Assembly: GCF_000737335.2 (NCBI RefSeq)
Contig: NZ_JMCC02000033.1
Coordinates: 1 to 64,000, forward strand
Source: Enhygromyxa salina
GTDB taxonomy: Bacteria > Myxococcota_A > Polyangia > Nannocystales > Nannocystaceae
Length of the DNA: 64,000 bases
Direction of reading: 5' to 3'
The translations under genes were made by a program, and so were the position numbers. Below are positions 1-8,033 of the stretch, in pieces (positions within the stretch are counted from its first letter, which is position 1; each line of letters starts with the position of its first letter). The notes beneath the pieces were generated by a model that searched no databases, had not been told where the DNA came from, and was given only the letters and a program-made list of their open reading frames with translations.

Positions 1-675
1 TCGAACCTGCGGGTGCTCGACGGCGTGGATCTGTCGGACTGTCGTGGCCCGATCGACGTGGCCGCGCCAGCGCCCACGCGGGCGCGCCCCGTTCCCACGC
101 CGGTCGCGGCGGGCCGGACCGACGTCACACCGCCGCGTGCGCGCCCCGTTCCCTCAGCGAATCCCAACCCCGGCCGGGCGCCGATCGACGCGCGCCGGAT
201 CGAGCCAAGCAGGCCGCCGCGTGCGCCCGTTGCGTCGGCGACCACGCCAAGCGCCCGCCCAACGCGTGCACGCGTGCCGCAGGTGCAGGTCCACTCGAGC
301 TCGCCAAATGCCACGCGGGCGACGTACTCCCCGCCAACGGCTCGCCGGGCCCCGGCACCGTCGCGGGCGGTCTCACGCAGCGTGGGGACCAATCCCAACC
401 CTCGCCCAAGCTCGAGCTCGTCGCCGACCTACCGCACGTACTCACCACCGGCGAACAACAACAACCCGCGGCCGTCCTCGTCGAGCCCGTCGCGCTCGTC
501 GAGCCCCTCGCCGTCGTACTCCCCGTCGCGTTCGTCGAGCCCGTCGCGTTCGTCGAGCCCGTCGCGTTCGTCGAGCCCGTCGCGTTCGTCGAGCCCGTCG
601 CGGTCATCGAGCCCGTCGCGGTCATCGAGCCCGTCGCGGTCATCGAGCCCGTCGCGGTCATCGCGTTCCCGCTGA
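1..675 (+). CDS. Ser/Arg/Pro-rich low-complexity protein, 5' end outside window
   Basis: The reading frame is open from base 1, so the gene begins upstream and only its last 224 codons are visible. The first residues (SNLRVLDGVDLSDCRG) look like the end of a folded region. What follows is disordered and rich in Pro, Ala, Arg and Ser, ending in a long series of Ser-Pro-Ser-Arg-Ser-Ser units. These come from an 18-bp tandem repeat at 523-666. The TGA stop is followed directly by a strong hairpin. I do not recognise a family. Arg-Ser repeats of this kind occur as flexible or nucleic-acid-binding tails, but no function can be assigned. Long open frames on the other strand here are by-products of the biased composition. 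Confidence 0.6.
   Translation, partial: SNLRVLDGVDLSDCRGPIDVAAPAPTRARPVPTPVAAGRTDVTPPRARPVPSANPNPGRAPIDARRIEPSRPPRAPVASATTPSARPTRARVPQVQVHSSSPNATRATYSPPTARRAPAPSRAVSRSVGTNPNPRPSSSSSPTYRTYSPPANNNNPRPSSSSPSRSSSPSPSYSPSRSSSPSRSSSPSRSSSPSRSSSPSRSSSPSRSSSPSRSSSPSRSSRSR
523..666 (+). repeat. 18-bp tandem repeat, 8 units in two sequence blocks
   Basis: Eight head-to-tail 18-bp units encode Pro-Ser-Arg-Ser-Ser-Ser. Units at 523, 541, 559 and 577 read ccgtcgcgttcgtcgagc. Units at 595, 613, 631 and 649 read ccgtcgcggtcatcgagc, the last one degenerating into the gene end. The change is silent at both codons (cgt to cgg, tcg to tca), so the array grew by copying one variant unit several times while the peptide stayed the same. 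Confidence 0.9.
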
Positions 676-686
676 GCGCTCCAAAT

Positions 687-721
687 CAAAAAGACAGCCG
701 GCAACACCGGCTGTCTTTTTG
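687..721. terminator. Bidirectional intrinsic terminator between convergent genes
   Basis: A perfect 15-bp stem (c687-g701 with c707-g721) contains GACAGCCGG/CCGGCTGTC, closes on a 5-nt loop (caaca), and is flanked by A5 on the left and T5 on the right. It therefore has a U-tract in both directions. It lies between the stop of the rightward gene ending at 675 and the stop of the leftward gene ending at 740. Confidence 0.9.
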
Positions 722-739
722 TTTGGAGCGGAGCTGCGC

Positions 740-1471
740 TCAGAACCGGCCGACCATGGCCACGCCGCCGCCACCGCCGGGGACCATCGTGGGCACGACC
801 GCGGTCTCGGGGGCCCATCGCTCCCAGCGCTTGTACTTGATGCGGTTGCCAACGCCGACGCCGAGCAGCAGCAGGCCAAGGCCCGTGGAGGCGACCGCGA
901 GCGGGACCAAGAAGTCTCGCTGAGGGGCGAGCTTGCAGCTCAACGCTGACTCGTAGTCGCAGCCGGTGATCAAGATTGACGTGACGATGAACCCAGCGCC
1001 GAGGCCGGTGACGACGCCACCCGTGATCAGCATGCCCTTGCCGTTCATCGGGAACTGGTCCTTGGGTCCCCAGGTTGGCTCTGCAGGGCGGAGTGGGCCT
1101 TCGGGAACGATCGGGAGCTCGGCTTCCTCCTCCTCGGGCTCGGCTTCCTCCTCCTCGGGCTCGGGCTCGGGCTCGGGCTCTTCGGGCTCGGGCTCTTCGA
1201 CCTCGGGCTCTTCGGGCTCCACGGGCTCCTCGGCCACGGGCTCCTCGCCCTCCTCGCCTTCGGTGACCGCTTCGGGATCGACACCCTCGCCCTCGGGGTC
1301 CTCGCCCTCGGGATCCTCGCCCTCGTCCACTTCGTCGACCGGCTGCGGATCCAGAGGCGCTGGAGCGGGCGCGGCGGCTGGTGCAGCGACTGCACCTCGG
1401 ACCGGCGCGAGGGTCAACGCGGTGGCGAGCACGGAAGAGGTGATGCGGAGGCCGAGCTTGGTAGCGTTCAT
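740..1471 (-). CDS. Exported membrane protein with acidic Glu-Pro linker and two C-terminal TM segments
   Basis: This 243-aa protein starts with a signal-like segment (about residues 8-30, ending VRGAVAAPAAAP). A long Glu/Pro/Asp-rich stretch follows (about 35-130), then two hydrophobic segments (about 150-172, GMLITGGVVTGLGAGFIV, and about 185-207, FLVPLAVASTGLGLLLLG) and a short basic tail. ATG at 1471 is the only ATG fitting the signal peptide; no clear ribosome-binding site is visible. The layout resembles many myxobacterial envelope proteins of unknown role. The acidic spacer probably lies in the periplasm. Expressed alone and convergent with the first gene. Confidence 0.75.
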   Translation of the reverse strand: MNATKLGLRITSSVLATALTLAPVRGAVAAPAAAPAPAPLDPQPVDEVDEGEDPEGEDPEGEGVDPEAVTEGEEGEEPVAEEPVEPEEPEVEEPEPEEPEPEPEPEEEEAEPEEEEAELPIVPEGPLRPAEPTWGPKDQFPMNGKGMLITGGVVTGLGAGFIVTSILITGCDYESALSCKLAPQRDFLVPLAVASTGLGLLLLGVGVGNRIKYKRWERWAPETAVVPTMVPGGGGGVAMVGRF

Positions 1472-1725
1472 GGCGTTCGAGTCGCAGGCAATAGCCGACG
1501 CGTGCCGGGTGAGTATGGTACGGCTGGCGCCGCGTACACAACCCCTGGAGGGGGTCGAGCTTACGCACCGTCTTACGGGCATTCTCAACACGCCGTGCCG
1601 GCGAAACTGCCGGCGGGTGCCTGGCCGCTCACGCGCCGTCGAGCCACGAATGTGATGAAAAGCGCTCCGCGCCATCCAGGGCCGGCGGCGTTTGGCCGCC
1701 GGGCAAGACCCGGGACCTGTAGAAA

Positions 1726-1754
1726 TTCGACAGCCCAAGCCATGATCGTAGACT
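1726..1754 (+). promoter_or_regulatory. Probable sigma-70-type promoter giving a leaderless mRNA
   Basis: TTCGAC at 1726-1731 and TAGACT at 1749-1754 are separated by 17 bp. Only 6 nt (gcccag) separate the -10 box from the ATG at 1761, so transcription would start at or next to the start codon. Confidence 0.55.
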
Positions 1755-1760
1755 GCCCAG

Positions 1761-2258
1761 ATGCCGATGCTCGCCGACATCGATGATCCCCGGCCTTCGC
1801 GGGTCCGGGGATTCCTGATCGGGGCAGCGATCGCCGTGCCAGTTGGTTTGGTGTTCTGGTGGTTCGCCAGCAGCTGGCTCCCGGGGCTGATCCTCGGCAA
1901 CGCGGTCGAGTATGACGCGCGCTTGCGGCAAGAAGACGCGTACATGCAGGGTGTCTGCGCGAACATGGACCTCGCGCGCGACGAGTCGCTGTGCGAGTGC
2001 GTGTTGGCCGTGGAGTACCCCTCGCTCGATTGCCGGCTGCCATTCATGCACTGGAGCCTCGTGCAGATGGTCGAAACCTGCAGCGATGACGCGGTGTTCA
2101 AGCAGTCCTTGTCGTTCTGCTCGTGCGTGCGCAGCCTCGATGAGCAGCTCGGCGCGGTCGCGCCCGACACCAAGGAAGCGCGGCAGATTGTGCAGACCTA
2201 CGCAAGTTGCACGGAGCTCGCCGACGCGCTGTTCCTGCCGGCGCTCGAGCAGCTGTAG
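1761..2258 (+). CDS. Small Cys-rich membrane-anchored protein of unknown function
   Basis: This 165-aa protein has one N-terminal membrane segment (about residues 17-45, FLIGAAIAVPVGLVFWWF). The rest is soluble and contains paired cysteines (CECV, CSC, single C in CANMD, CRLP, CSDD and CTEL), which suggests disulfides in an exported domain. The start is ATG 1761 (a second ATG lies two codons on) and is backed by a -10 box 6 nt upstream. The opposite strand has an open frame of similar length, but the ordered cysteines and membrane anchor favour this strand. Family unknown. Confidence 0.65.
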   Translation: MPMLADIDDPRPSRVRGFLIGAAIAVPVGLVFWWFASSWLPGLILGNAVEYDARLRQEDAYMQGVCANMDLARDESLCECVLAVEYPSLDCRLPFMHWSLVQMVETCSDDAVFKQSLSFCSCVRSLDEQLGAVAPDTKEARQIVQTYASCTELADALFLPALEQL

Positions 2259-2435
2259 ACGACCCAGATCGTGGCCATGAGCCAGCACACGTATGGACGG
2301 CGTGGGCCCGCGCGAACCTTGCGTGAAATCGCGGTGAGCCCTCGCCGTTGACGCGGCGCGCTGGCGCGTCCTACATTCCGCGCCAATCGTGCTCGCCAGC
2401 GTTGGTACCCACGCCGCGAGCCACCGAGGAGCCCC

Positions 2436-3404
2436 ATGCTGAAGAAACTCGCCACGGCCGCGCTGTTGTCCCTACCCCTGTTGCTGTCCACCGCGTGCGA
2501 CGACGAGTTCAAGGTCTCGTCCAAGGAGCTCAAGCCGGGTGGTCTGTACATCACCTACGTTCAGCCGCAGGACTGCGACGGCTGCGACGCGCTCAACCGC
2601 GGCGACCTGATCCAAGAGATCGACGGCACCCCGGTCAAGTCCGCCGATGAGATGTTGGCCAAGAACCTCACCGACGGTCAGCCGCACAAGGTCAAGTTCT
2701 TCGACAAGAGCGCGGACAACGAGCTCAAAGAGATCGAGATCACCGCGAACCCCAACAACTCGATGGCGCCGGTCAAGGACGCGCCGCCGTTTTGGACGGT
2801 TGGCGCAGAGGAGCTCAACAAAGCGCCAGACTGGGCGCGACGCCGGTTGTTTGGTCACGCCTCGCCGCAGCTGCTGCTCGTCAACTCCGACGGCGGCTTC
2901 GTCAACGGCCGCGACCTCTACGGCAAGAAGGTCCTGATGGTGTTCTTCGACTGGGCGGCGTCGTCGGATCGGCAAAACGGCGCGCTGTCGATGCAGGTGC
3001 TGCAAAAGGCCCAGGCCGACCTCAAGAACAAGGGCGTCGAGATCGTGTTCGCCCAGATCGCGCATCCGCAGCAACGCGAGATCGCGCCGATGAACGACAC
3101 GGATCTGCGCAAGTTCTTCACCGACAACCAGGTCGGCCCGACCGAGGGTGGTCCGCTGCCGCCCCCGCCCCTGTACCGCATGCCCAACAAGACCGAGGAC
3201 AACCCCACGCGGGTGCTTGGGCTCGAGGGCGCGTTCACGTACTACGAGGCGATCGGCGAGGCGCCGAACATCTTCTTGCTCGACGAGCACGGGATCATCC
3301 GCTGGCACTCGGCTGGCACCACCCCCGATCCCGAAGGCAAGATCCCCGTGGACATGGTCTACACGATCAACGCCGCGGTGCTGTTCGCCCTCCAAAACCT
3401 GTAG
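2436..3404 (+). CDS. Lipoprotein with PDZ-like and thioredoxin-like (TlpA-type) domains
   Basis: A 322-aa lipoprotein. The signal peptide ends at a lipobox (LLLSTAC, Cys about 21). Residues about 30-110 look like a PDZ domain (GLYITYVQPQDCDGCDALNR, then GDLIQEIDGTPVKSADEML), which normally binds peptide ends. Residues about 150-320 have a thioredoxin/redoxin fold pattern: GKKVLMVFFDWAAS where TlpA has WCxxC, then a late PNIFLLDEHGIIRWHSAG strand. The usual WCxxC active site is absent (WAASSDRQ), so a disulfide-reductase role is unlikely and a binding or sensing role is possible. The start is supported by GAGGAG at 2426-2431, 4 nt before the ATG. Confidence 0.8.
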   Translation: MLKKLATAALLSLPLLLSTACDDEFKVSSKELKPGGLYITYVQPQDCDGCDALNRGDLIQEIDGTPVKSADEMLAKNLTDGQPHKVKFFDKSADNELKEIEITANPNNSMAPVKDAPPFWTVGAEELNKAPDWARRRLFGHASPQLLLVNSDGGFVNGRDLYGKKVLMVFFDWAASSDRQNGALSMQVLQKAQADLKNKGVEIVFAQIAHPQQREIAPMNDTDLRKFFTDNQVGPTEGGPLPPPPLYRMPNKTEDNPTRVLGLEGAFTYYEAIGEAPNIFLLDEHGIIRWHSAGTTPDPEGKIPVDMVYTINAAVLFALQNL

Positions 3405-3481
3405 CCGCCTGGTGCGCGAGCGGGTGGTCCTCACGCCTCGGCGGGGGGCCACCGTTTTCAATCTGTTCGCTGCTGGCCGTG

Positions 3482-4381
3482 ATGAAATTTGGCTACTCCA
3501 GCTGGTTCGTGTGCACGCTGGCGCTGTTCGCCTGTGAGCGCGGCGAGCCCGGCCAGGCTGTTCCCGTGTCAGACCCACCGCCAACGACCGCGCCCGCAGC
3601 TGCGCCGCAACCCGTGGCGGCGCCAAGCCGGATCCCAACCCAGGGGATCGTGCTGGGTGACAAGACCTGGCTCGAGGCCGAGCAGCTGCTCACGCCAGAC
3701 ACGATCGTCGTGATCCCGCTGGGCGCGGCGGCCAAGGAACACGGCCCGCACCTGCGGCTCGACAATGACCTGACCTTGGCCACCTACTTCCGGGACCGCG
3801 TGCTCGCCCAGGCTGAGGTCGTGATGCTGCCGACGGTCGGCTATCACTATTATCCAGCGTTCTCGGAGTACCCTGGATCGACGACGCTGCGGCTCGAGAC
3901 CGCGCGGGATCTGATCGTCGACATTGTGCGCTCGGTCGCCCGGCATGGGCCGCGGCGCTTCTATGTGATCAACACGGGGGTCTCGACCAATCGCGCGCTC
4001 GAGCCCGCGGCCGCGCAGCTGCTGGCCGAGGACGGCGTGGTGCTGCGCTACACGGATCTGCTGAAGGTCGCCGGGCCCGTCGAGCGCGAGCTATCGGAGC
4101 AGCCCGGGGGCACCCACGCCGACGAGATCGAGACCTCGATGCTGCTCTACATCGCCCCGGATCGGGTCGACATGAGCCAGGCGGTCGCCGACTACCATCC
4201 GCGCGGGGACAAGGGCTGGCTGACCCGCGACGCCGACGGCGAGGGGACCTACTCGAAGACGGGGATCTGGGGCGACCCCACGCTGGCGACCCAGGCCAAA
4301 GGTGAGCGCGTGGTCGAGGCGATCGTCGCCGGGATGCTGGCCGACATCGAGGCGCTGCGGCAGCTCGAGCTACACGATTGA
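3482..4381 (+). CDS. Creatininase-family amidohydrolase, lipoprotein form
   Basis: A 299-aa protein with a lipoprotein signal (LALFAC, Cys about 17), a Pro/Ala linker, then a creatininase-like domain. Family hallmarks visible are IPLGAAAKEHGPHLRLDND (metal-binding Glu, His and Asp) and GGTHADEIETSMLL (second metal and catalytic Glu/His region). Characterised members are zinc- or manganese-dependent amidases or cyclic-amide hydrolases such as creatininase and the mycofactocin protein MftE; the substrate here is unknown. The lipid anchor puts it in the envelope, whereas most relatives are cytoplasmic. ATG 3482 was chosen because the signal peptide starts there. Its 3' end overlaps the convergent ltaE gene by 12 bp. 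Confidence 0.8.
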   Translation: MKFGYSSWFVCTLALFACERGEPGQAVPVSDPPPTTAPAAAPQPVAAPSRIPTQGIVLGDKTWLEAEQLLTPDTIVVIPLGAAAKEHGPHLRLDNDLTLATYFRDRVLAQAEVVMLPTVGYHYYPAFSEYPGSTTLRLETARDLIVDIVRSVARHGPRRFYVINTGVSTNRALEPAAAQLLAEDGVVLRYTDLLKVAGPVERELSEQPGGTHADEIETSMLLYIAPDRVDMSQAVADYHPRGDKGWLTRDADGEGTYSKTGIWGDPTLATQAKGERVVEAIVAGMLADIEALRQLELHD

Positions 4382-5416
4382 GTTGATCGCCGCTTGGACG
4401 CGGGTGATCGCTTCGGTGATCGTCGCGTCGTCGTGGTGGCGGTTGGTCACCAAGCGAATGTGATCCGGCGGGCGGTTGCTGGCGATCACGCTGTGGCGGG
4501 CGAGCAGCTCGATGATCTGGTCCGTCGAGCGGCCCGTCGCGGTGTGGTTCACGTAGACCATGTTGGTCTCCACGCTGGCCATGTCGACGCGCAAGCCGGG
4601 GATCCGCGCGAGCCCTTCGGCCAGGGCGCGGGCGCGGGCGTGGTCGTGGGCGAGCGGCTCGATCATGGTCTCGAGCGCGACGATCCCCGCGGCGGCGATG
4701 ATCCCAGCCTGCCGCATGCCCCCGCCGAGCCGCCGCCGCACGTGGCGGGCCTCGGCGATGAACGCCTCGTCGCCCGCGAGCACCGAGCCGAGCGGGCAGC
4801 TCAAGCCCTTGGTCAGCGCGAACATGACCGAGTCGACCTTGGCGGTGTAGGCGTGAACGCTGACGCCGGCCGCGATCGCGGCGTTGAAGATCCGCGCGCC
4901 GTCGAGGTGAACCGCGAGCCCGCGCGCGTGGGCGACCTCGCACAGCTCGTCGTGGAGACCAAGCGGGATCACCCGGCCGCCGCTGCGGTTGTGGGTGTTC
5001 TCCAGGCACAGCAGCCGCGGCGTTGGGTAGTGGATGTCGCGCTCGCGGATCGCCGCGGCCACGCGCTGCGGGTCGAGCATGCCGGCCTCGCTGGTGACCG
5101 GCCACGGCATCAGGTGTGCGACGCTGCCGAGCGAGCCGACCTCGTAGTGAAAGATGTGCGAGTCGGCATCCAGGATGACCTCGCTGCCGGCCGGGGCGTG
5201 GACGATCAACGCGATCAGGTTGGCCATGTGACCGCTGATCGCCAGCATCGCCGCGGGCTTGCCGATCGCGGCCGCGGCCATCGCCTCGAACCGCTTGACG
5301 GTTGGATCCGCGTCGTAGGTGTCGTCCCCGAGCTCGGCGCTGGCGATCGCCTGCAGCATCGCGGGCGTGGGCAGGGTCTGGGTGTCGCTGCGGAGGTTGA
5401 TCGGCTTGGGGCTCAT
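4370..5416 (-). CDS. ltaE: Low-specificity L-threonine aldolase
   Basis: A 348-aa fold-type I PLP enzyme that cleaves L-threonine or L-allo-threonine to glycine and acetaldehyde. Visible signatures are INLRSDTQTLPTPAML at the N-terminus, YDADPTVKRFEAM, GHMANLIAL, LCLENTHNRSGGRV, HLDGARIFNA (Asp that binds the PLP ring) and FALTKGLSCPLGS, containing the Schiff-base lysine. Length is normal for the family. ATG 5416 overlaps the stop of the upstream hemJ gene in an ATGA arrangement, so it is translationally coupled as the last gene of a pyrF-hemJ-ltaE operon. Confidence 0.93.
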   Translation of the reverse strand: MSPKPINLRSDTQTLPTPAMLQAIASAELGDDTYDADPTVKRFEAMAAAAIGKPAAMLAISGHMANLIALIVHAPAGSEVILDADSHIFHYEVGSLGSVAHLMPWPVTSEAGMLDPQRVAAAIRERDIHYPTPRLLCLENTHNRSGGRVIPLGLHDELCEVAHARGLAVHLDGARIFNAAIAAGVSVHAYTAKVDSVMFALTKGLSCPLGSVLAGDEAFIAEARHVRRRLGGGMRQAGIIAAAGIVALETMIEPLAHDHARARALAEGLARIPGLRVDMASVETNMVYVNHTATGRSTDQIIELLARHSVIASNRPPDHIRLVTNRHHDDATITEAITRVQAAINSIV

Positions 5417-5955
5417 GCGCTGCGCTCTCGGATCTTTCGGTACAAGCGAACGCCGAGCATCAGGGACACACCCAGTATGAGCAGGCCGCCCACGCCCCAC
5501 GCGACGCTGAGCGCCGACCGGAACACGGCGAGGAACACGATCGCGACCATGAACATGGTCCCGAGCTCATTGAACATGCGCAGCCGGTTGCTGGTCCAGC
5601 CCGAGCGCTTGGCGGCCTGACTGCGGCGGATCTGGCCGCACCACAGCGTGTACCCGATCAACCCAGCGAGCAGCGCGAACTTGAGGTGCAGCCAGCCGGG
5701 CAGCGGGCCGAGCTGGGCCAGCTGAACCACCATCGAGACACCGGCTGCGATCGTGAGGATCATCGCCGGGACCGTGATGATCTGCCAGAGACGTCGGGCC
5801 ATGAGCTCGAGCTGCGGCAGCAAGATCTCGCGCTCGTGCTCGGGTCGCTCGGTGGCTTCGGCGTGGTAGACGAACAGCCGCACGATGTAGAACAGCCCCG
5901 CGAACCACGAGATGAACCCGACGATGTGCAGGGCCTTGGAGAGCGTGTAGTCCAT
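5413..5955 (-). CDS. hemJ: HemJ-type protoporphyrinogen IX oxidase (CopD/UPF0093 family)
   Basis: A 180-aa membrane protein with four predicted helices. The N-terminal block KALHIVGFISWFAGLFYIV followed by RLFVYHAEA is characteristic of HemJ, with conserved histidines that bind heme b in studied members. A second block, GWLHLKFALLAGLIGYTLWC, also fits. HemJ oxidises protoporphyrinogen IX to protoporphyrin IX in heme synthesis in bacteria lacking HemG or HemY. It is the middle gene of the leftward operon, 22 bp after pyrF and overlapping ltaE by 4 bp. The identification is firm at family level. Confidence 0.9.
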   Translation of the reverse strand: MDYTLSKALHIVGFISWFAGLFYIVRLFVYHAEATERPEHEREILLPQLELMARRLWQIITVPAMILTIAAGVSMVVQLAQLGPLPGWLHLKFALLAGLIGYTLWCGQIRRSQAAKRSGWTSNRLRMFNELGTMFMVAIVFLAVFRSALSVAWGVGGLLILGVSLMLGVRLYRKIRERSA

Positions 5956-5977
5956 TCGCGCCGGGCCGCAGAGGGTG

Positions 5978-6685
5978 TCAGTTGGGTAGCGCCAGCGCGA
6001 TCTCGTTGACGATCCCGGTGGCGGCCGCCGCCGGGTCGCTGGCGCTGCGGATCGGCCGACCCACGACCAGGTGCGTGGCCCCAGCCGCGATCGCGTTGGC
6101 CGGGGTCATGACGCGCTTTTGATCGCCGACGTCGGCGCCAGCGGGGCGGATCCCCGGGACGACCCTGAACAGCCCGGGGGCCACGTCCGCGAGCGACTCG
6201 AGCTCTTGGCCGCTGCACACCAAGCCTGCGCAGCCGGCCTGCGCGGCCGCTTGCGCCCGGATCTTCACGAGCTCCGCCGGACCGCGGGTATGGCCCGCCT
6301 CGCGGCAAGCCTGCTCGTCTTGGCTGGTCAGCACGGTGACCGCGAGGATCCCCGTGCTGTCCCCGGCCTGCTCCACGCAGGCGCGCAGGTGGGCGATCCC
6401 CGAGCCGGCGTGGACCGTGATGAAGCGGACGCCGAGGCTGCTGGCGCTGCGGATCGCCCCGGCCATGGTGTTGGGGATGTCGTGCAGCTTGAGGTCCAAG
6501 AACACGTCGAGCTCGGGGTGACGCCGACGCAGCTCGCGGACGATCCCCGGACCTTCGGCGACGAACAGCTCGAGGCCGATCTTCAGCATGCCGACGTGAC
6601 CGGCGAGGCGCCCGGCGAGGGCGAGGGCGGACTCACCATCTGGTACATCCAGGGCGACGATCAGGCGCGAGCGAGCGGCGGACAT
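5978..6685 (-). CDS. pyrF: Orotidine 5'-phosphate decarboxylase
   Basis: A 235-aa TIM-barrel enzyme that decarboxylates OMP to UMP, the last step of de novo pyrimidine synthesis. Visible motifs are LIVALDVPDG at the first strand, KIGLELF, the catalytic DLKLHDIPNT, FITVHAGSG, and the phosphate-binding VVPGIRPAGADVGDQKRV and ATHLVVGRPI. Length is typical of the bacterial short form. The start is ATG 6685. It leads a pyrF-hemJ-ltaE operon, an unusual metabolic mix. The promoter must lie in the 162-bp region shared with the divergent serine hydrolase. Confidence 0.95.
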   Translation of the reverse strand: MSAARSRLIVALDVPDGESALALAGRLAGHVGMLKIGLELFVAEGPGIVRELRRRHPELDVFLDLKLHDIPNTMAGAIRSASSLGVRFITVHAGSGIAHLRACVEQAGDSTGILAVTVLTSQDEQACREAGHTRGPAELVKIRAQAAAQAGCAGLVCSGQELESLADVAPGLFRVVPGIRPAGADVGDQKRVMTPANAIAAGATHLVVGRPIRSASDPAAAATGIVNEIALALPN

Positions 6686-6736
6686 CGAGGGCAACGTATG
6701 AGATCGGGCGGCCGTTGTCAGCTTGAGCGGACAGCT

Positions 6737-6803
6737 CGCTGCCCACAGGGACCCAGTCCACGAATGCTGTCCGCAAGCGGGCGAGAAGCCCTCGCTCGAG
6801 CTG
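6737..6803 (+). repeat. Dispersed intergenic repeat, copy A
   Basis: This 67-bp segment (core tccgcaagcggg, then cgagaagccctcgctcgagc) matches 57950-58015 on the same strand with only a few substitutions and small gaps. Copy B continues into a perfect hairpin; copy A does not. It lies in the pyrF/serine-hydrolase intergenic region. Confidence 0.75.
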
Positions 6804-6847
6804 CTGACAACCTGGTCAATCCGGCACCGGTCGGGCAAGCTGCCCGG

Positions 6848-7993
6848 GTGGACGGCCGCGAGCGTGTGGACCAGCTGTTGCGCGACGCGGTCGCGGACGG
6901 CGTCACGCCTGGCTGCGTGGCGTTGGTCTGGCGTGACCAAGCGCTGCGCTACGCGGGCGCCCACGGGGTGACCGCCCGGCTGGGGCCGGTGGCGCCGCGG
7001 CCGGTCAGCCTGGAGACGATCTACGACCTCGCCTCGCTGACCAAGGTGCTGTGCACGACGACGCTGGTTGCTCGGGGGATCGGGCGCGGGGAGCTGCGGC
7101 TCGAGGATCAGCTCCCGAGCGCGCTCGCCGTCGGCGGGTATCGGCCCACGCTGCGAGACCTGCTCGAGCACGCGAGCGGGCTGGTCGCCCACCAAGAATT
7201 TTTTCACGCGCCGTGGTCGCTGGGGATCGATCAGCGCGAGGCGTTGCTGGCGGCGGTGCGCGCCGTGCCGCTCGCCGCCGCCCCGCGCGAGCGGGCGATC
7301 TACACGGACCTCGGGTTCTTGTTGCTGGGCGCGTGGCTCGAGCAGCTCGGCGGCGCGCGGCTGGATCAGTTGTTCGCCGAGCAAGTCGCCAAGCCGCTCG
7401 GGCTCAGCGACGCGCTCGTGTTTGGGAGCACCCGGCCGCTGCCGCAGGTCGACCTCGCCGCGACCGAGGTCTACGACGCGCGGCTCCACGACGGCGCGGC
7501 CCAGCACTGGTACCCGATCCGCGCTGCCGCCGGGCAAGCCGTGGCGCGCGGCCTCGTGCATGATGACAACGGCCTGGTGATGGGTGGGGTGGCCGGGCAC
7601 GCGGGTCTGTTCGGCACGGGCATGGGCGTGCTCGCGGTCGCGCGGGCGTGGCTCGAGCACAGGATCCCCGGGCTCGACGCCAGCGCGAGCGCGCAGGTCT
7701 GGAGCGCCTTCACCACGCCCTCGACGGTCCCAGGCTCGACGCGCCGGCTCGGCTTCGACGGCACCAGCCCCGACGGCGCCGGCTCGACCGCGACCGCGCT
7801 CTCACCCCGCGCGGTCGGGCACCTCGGGTACACGGGAACCAGCGTGTGGATCGATCCCAGCCCCACCCTCGCGCCGGGCGAGGGAAGCATCTACGTGCTG
7901 TTGAGCAACCGCGTGCACCCAACCCGCGAAGACACGCGGATCCGCGAGCTGCGTCGCGAGTTCCACACCCTCGCGGGCACGCTGTTTCGCTAA
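6848..7993 (+). CDS. Serine beta-lactamase-like hydrolase (class C / penicillin-binding type)
   Basis: A 381-aa member of the beta-lactamase/esterase family. Visible are the catalytic S-x-x-K (SLTK, about residues 63-66), a LLEHASGL block, a YTDLG element at the usual Y-x-N position and a C-terminal GHLGYTGTSVWIDP block. No signal peptide is seen, so it may be a cytoplasmic esterase or peptidase rather than a lactamase. GTG 6848 was preferred because the alternative ATG at 6764 lies inside a dispersed repeat and would add 28 residues without family similarity. Divergent from pyrF. Confidence 0.8.
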   Translation: MDGRERVDQLLRDAVADGVTPGCVALVWRDQALRYAGAHGVTARLGPVAPRPVSLETIYDLASLTKVLCTTTLVARGIGRGELRLEDQLPSALAVGGYRPTLRDLLEHASGLVAHQEFFHAPWSLGIDQREALLAAVRAVPLAAAPRERAIYTDLGFLLLGAWLEQLGGARLDQLFAEQVAKPLGLSDALVFGSTRPLPQVDLAATEVYDARLHDGAAQHWYPIRAAAGQAVARGLVHDDNGLVMGGVAGHAGLFGTGMGVLAVARAWLEHRIPGLDASASAQVWSAFTTPSTVPGSTRRLGFDGTSPDGAGSTATALSPRAVGHLGYTGTSVWIDPSPTLAPGEGSIYVLLSNRVHPTREDTRIRELRREFHTLAGTLFR

Positions 7994-8020
7994 AAACTCG
8001 GCTGGGACCGCCGGACTCGC

Positions 8021-8026
8021 TACCGT
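8021..8026 (+). promoter_or_regulatory. Putative -10 box for a leaderless mRNA
   Basis: TACCGT lies 7 nt before the ATG at 8034. There is no Shine-Dalgarno and no clear -35 box. Confidence 0.35.
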
Positions 8027-8033
8027 GCGCGCG

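Noticed and set aside
6764..6847. Earlier ATG start for the serine hydrolase
   Set aside because: It lies inside a dispersed intergenic repeat, and the extra 28 residues show no family similarity.
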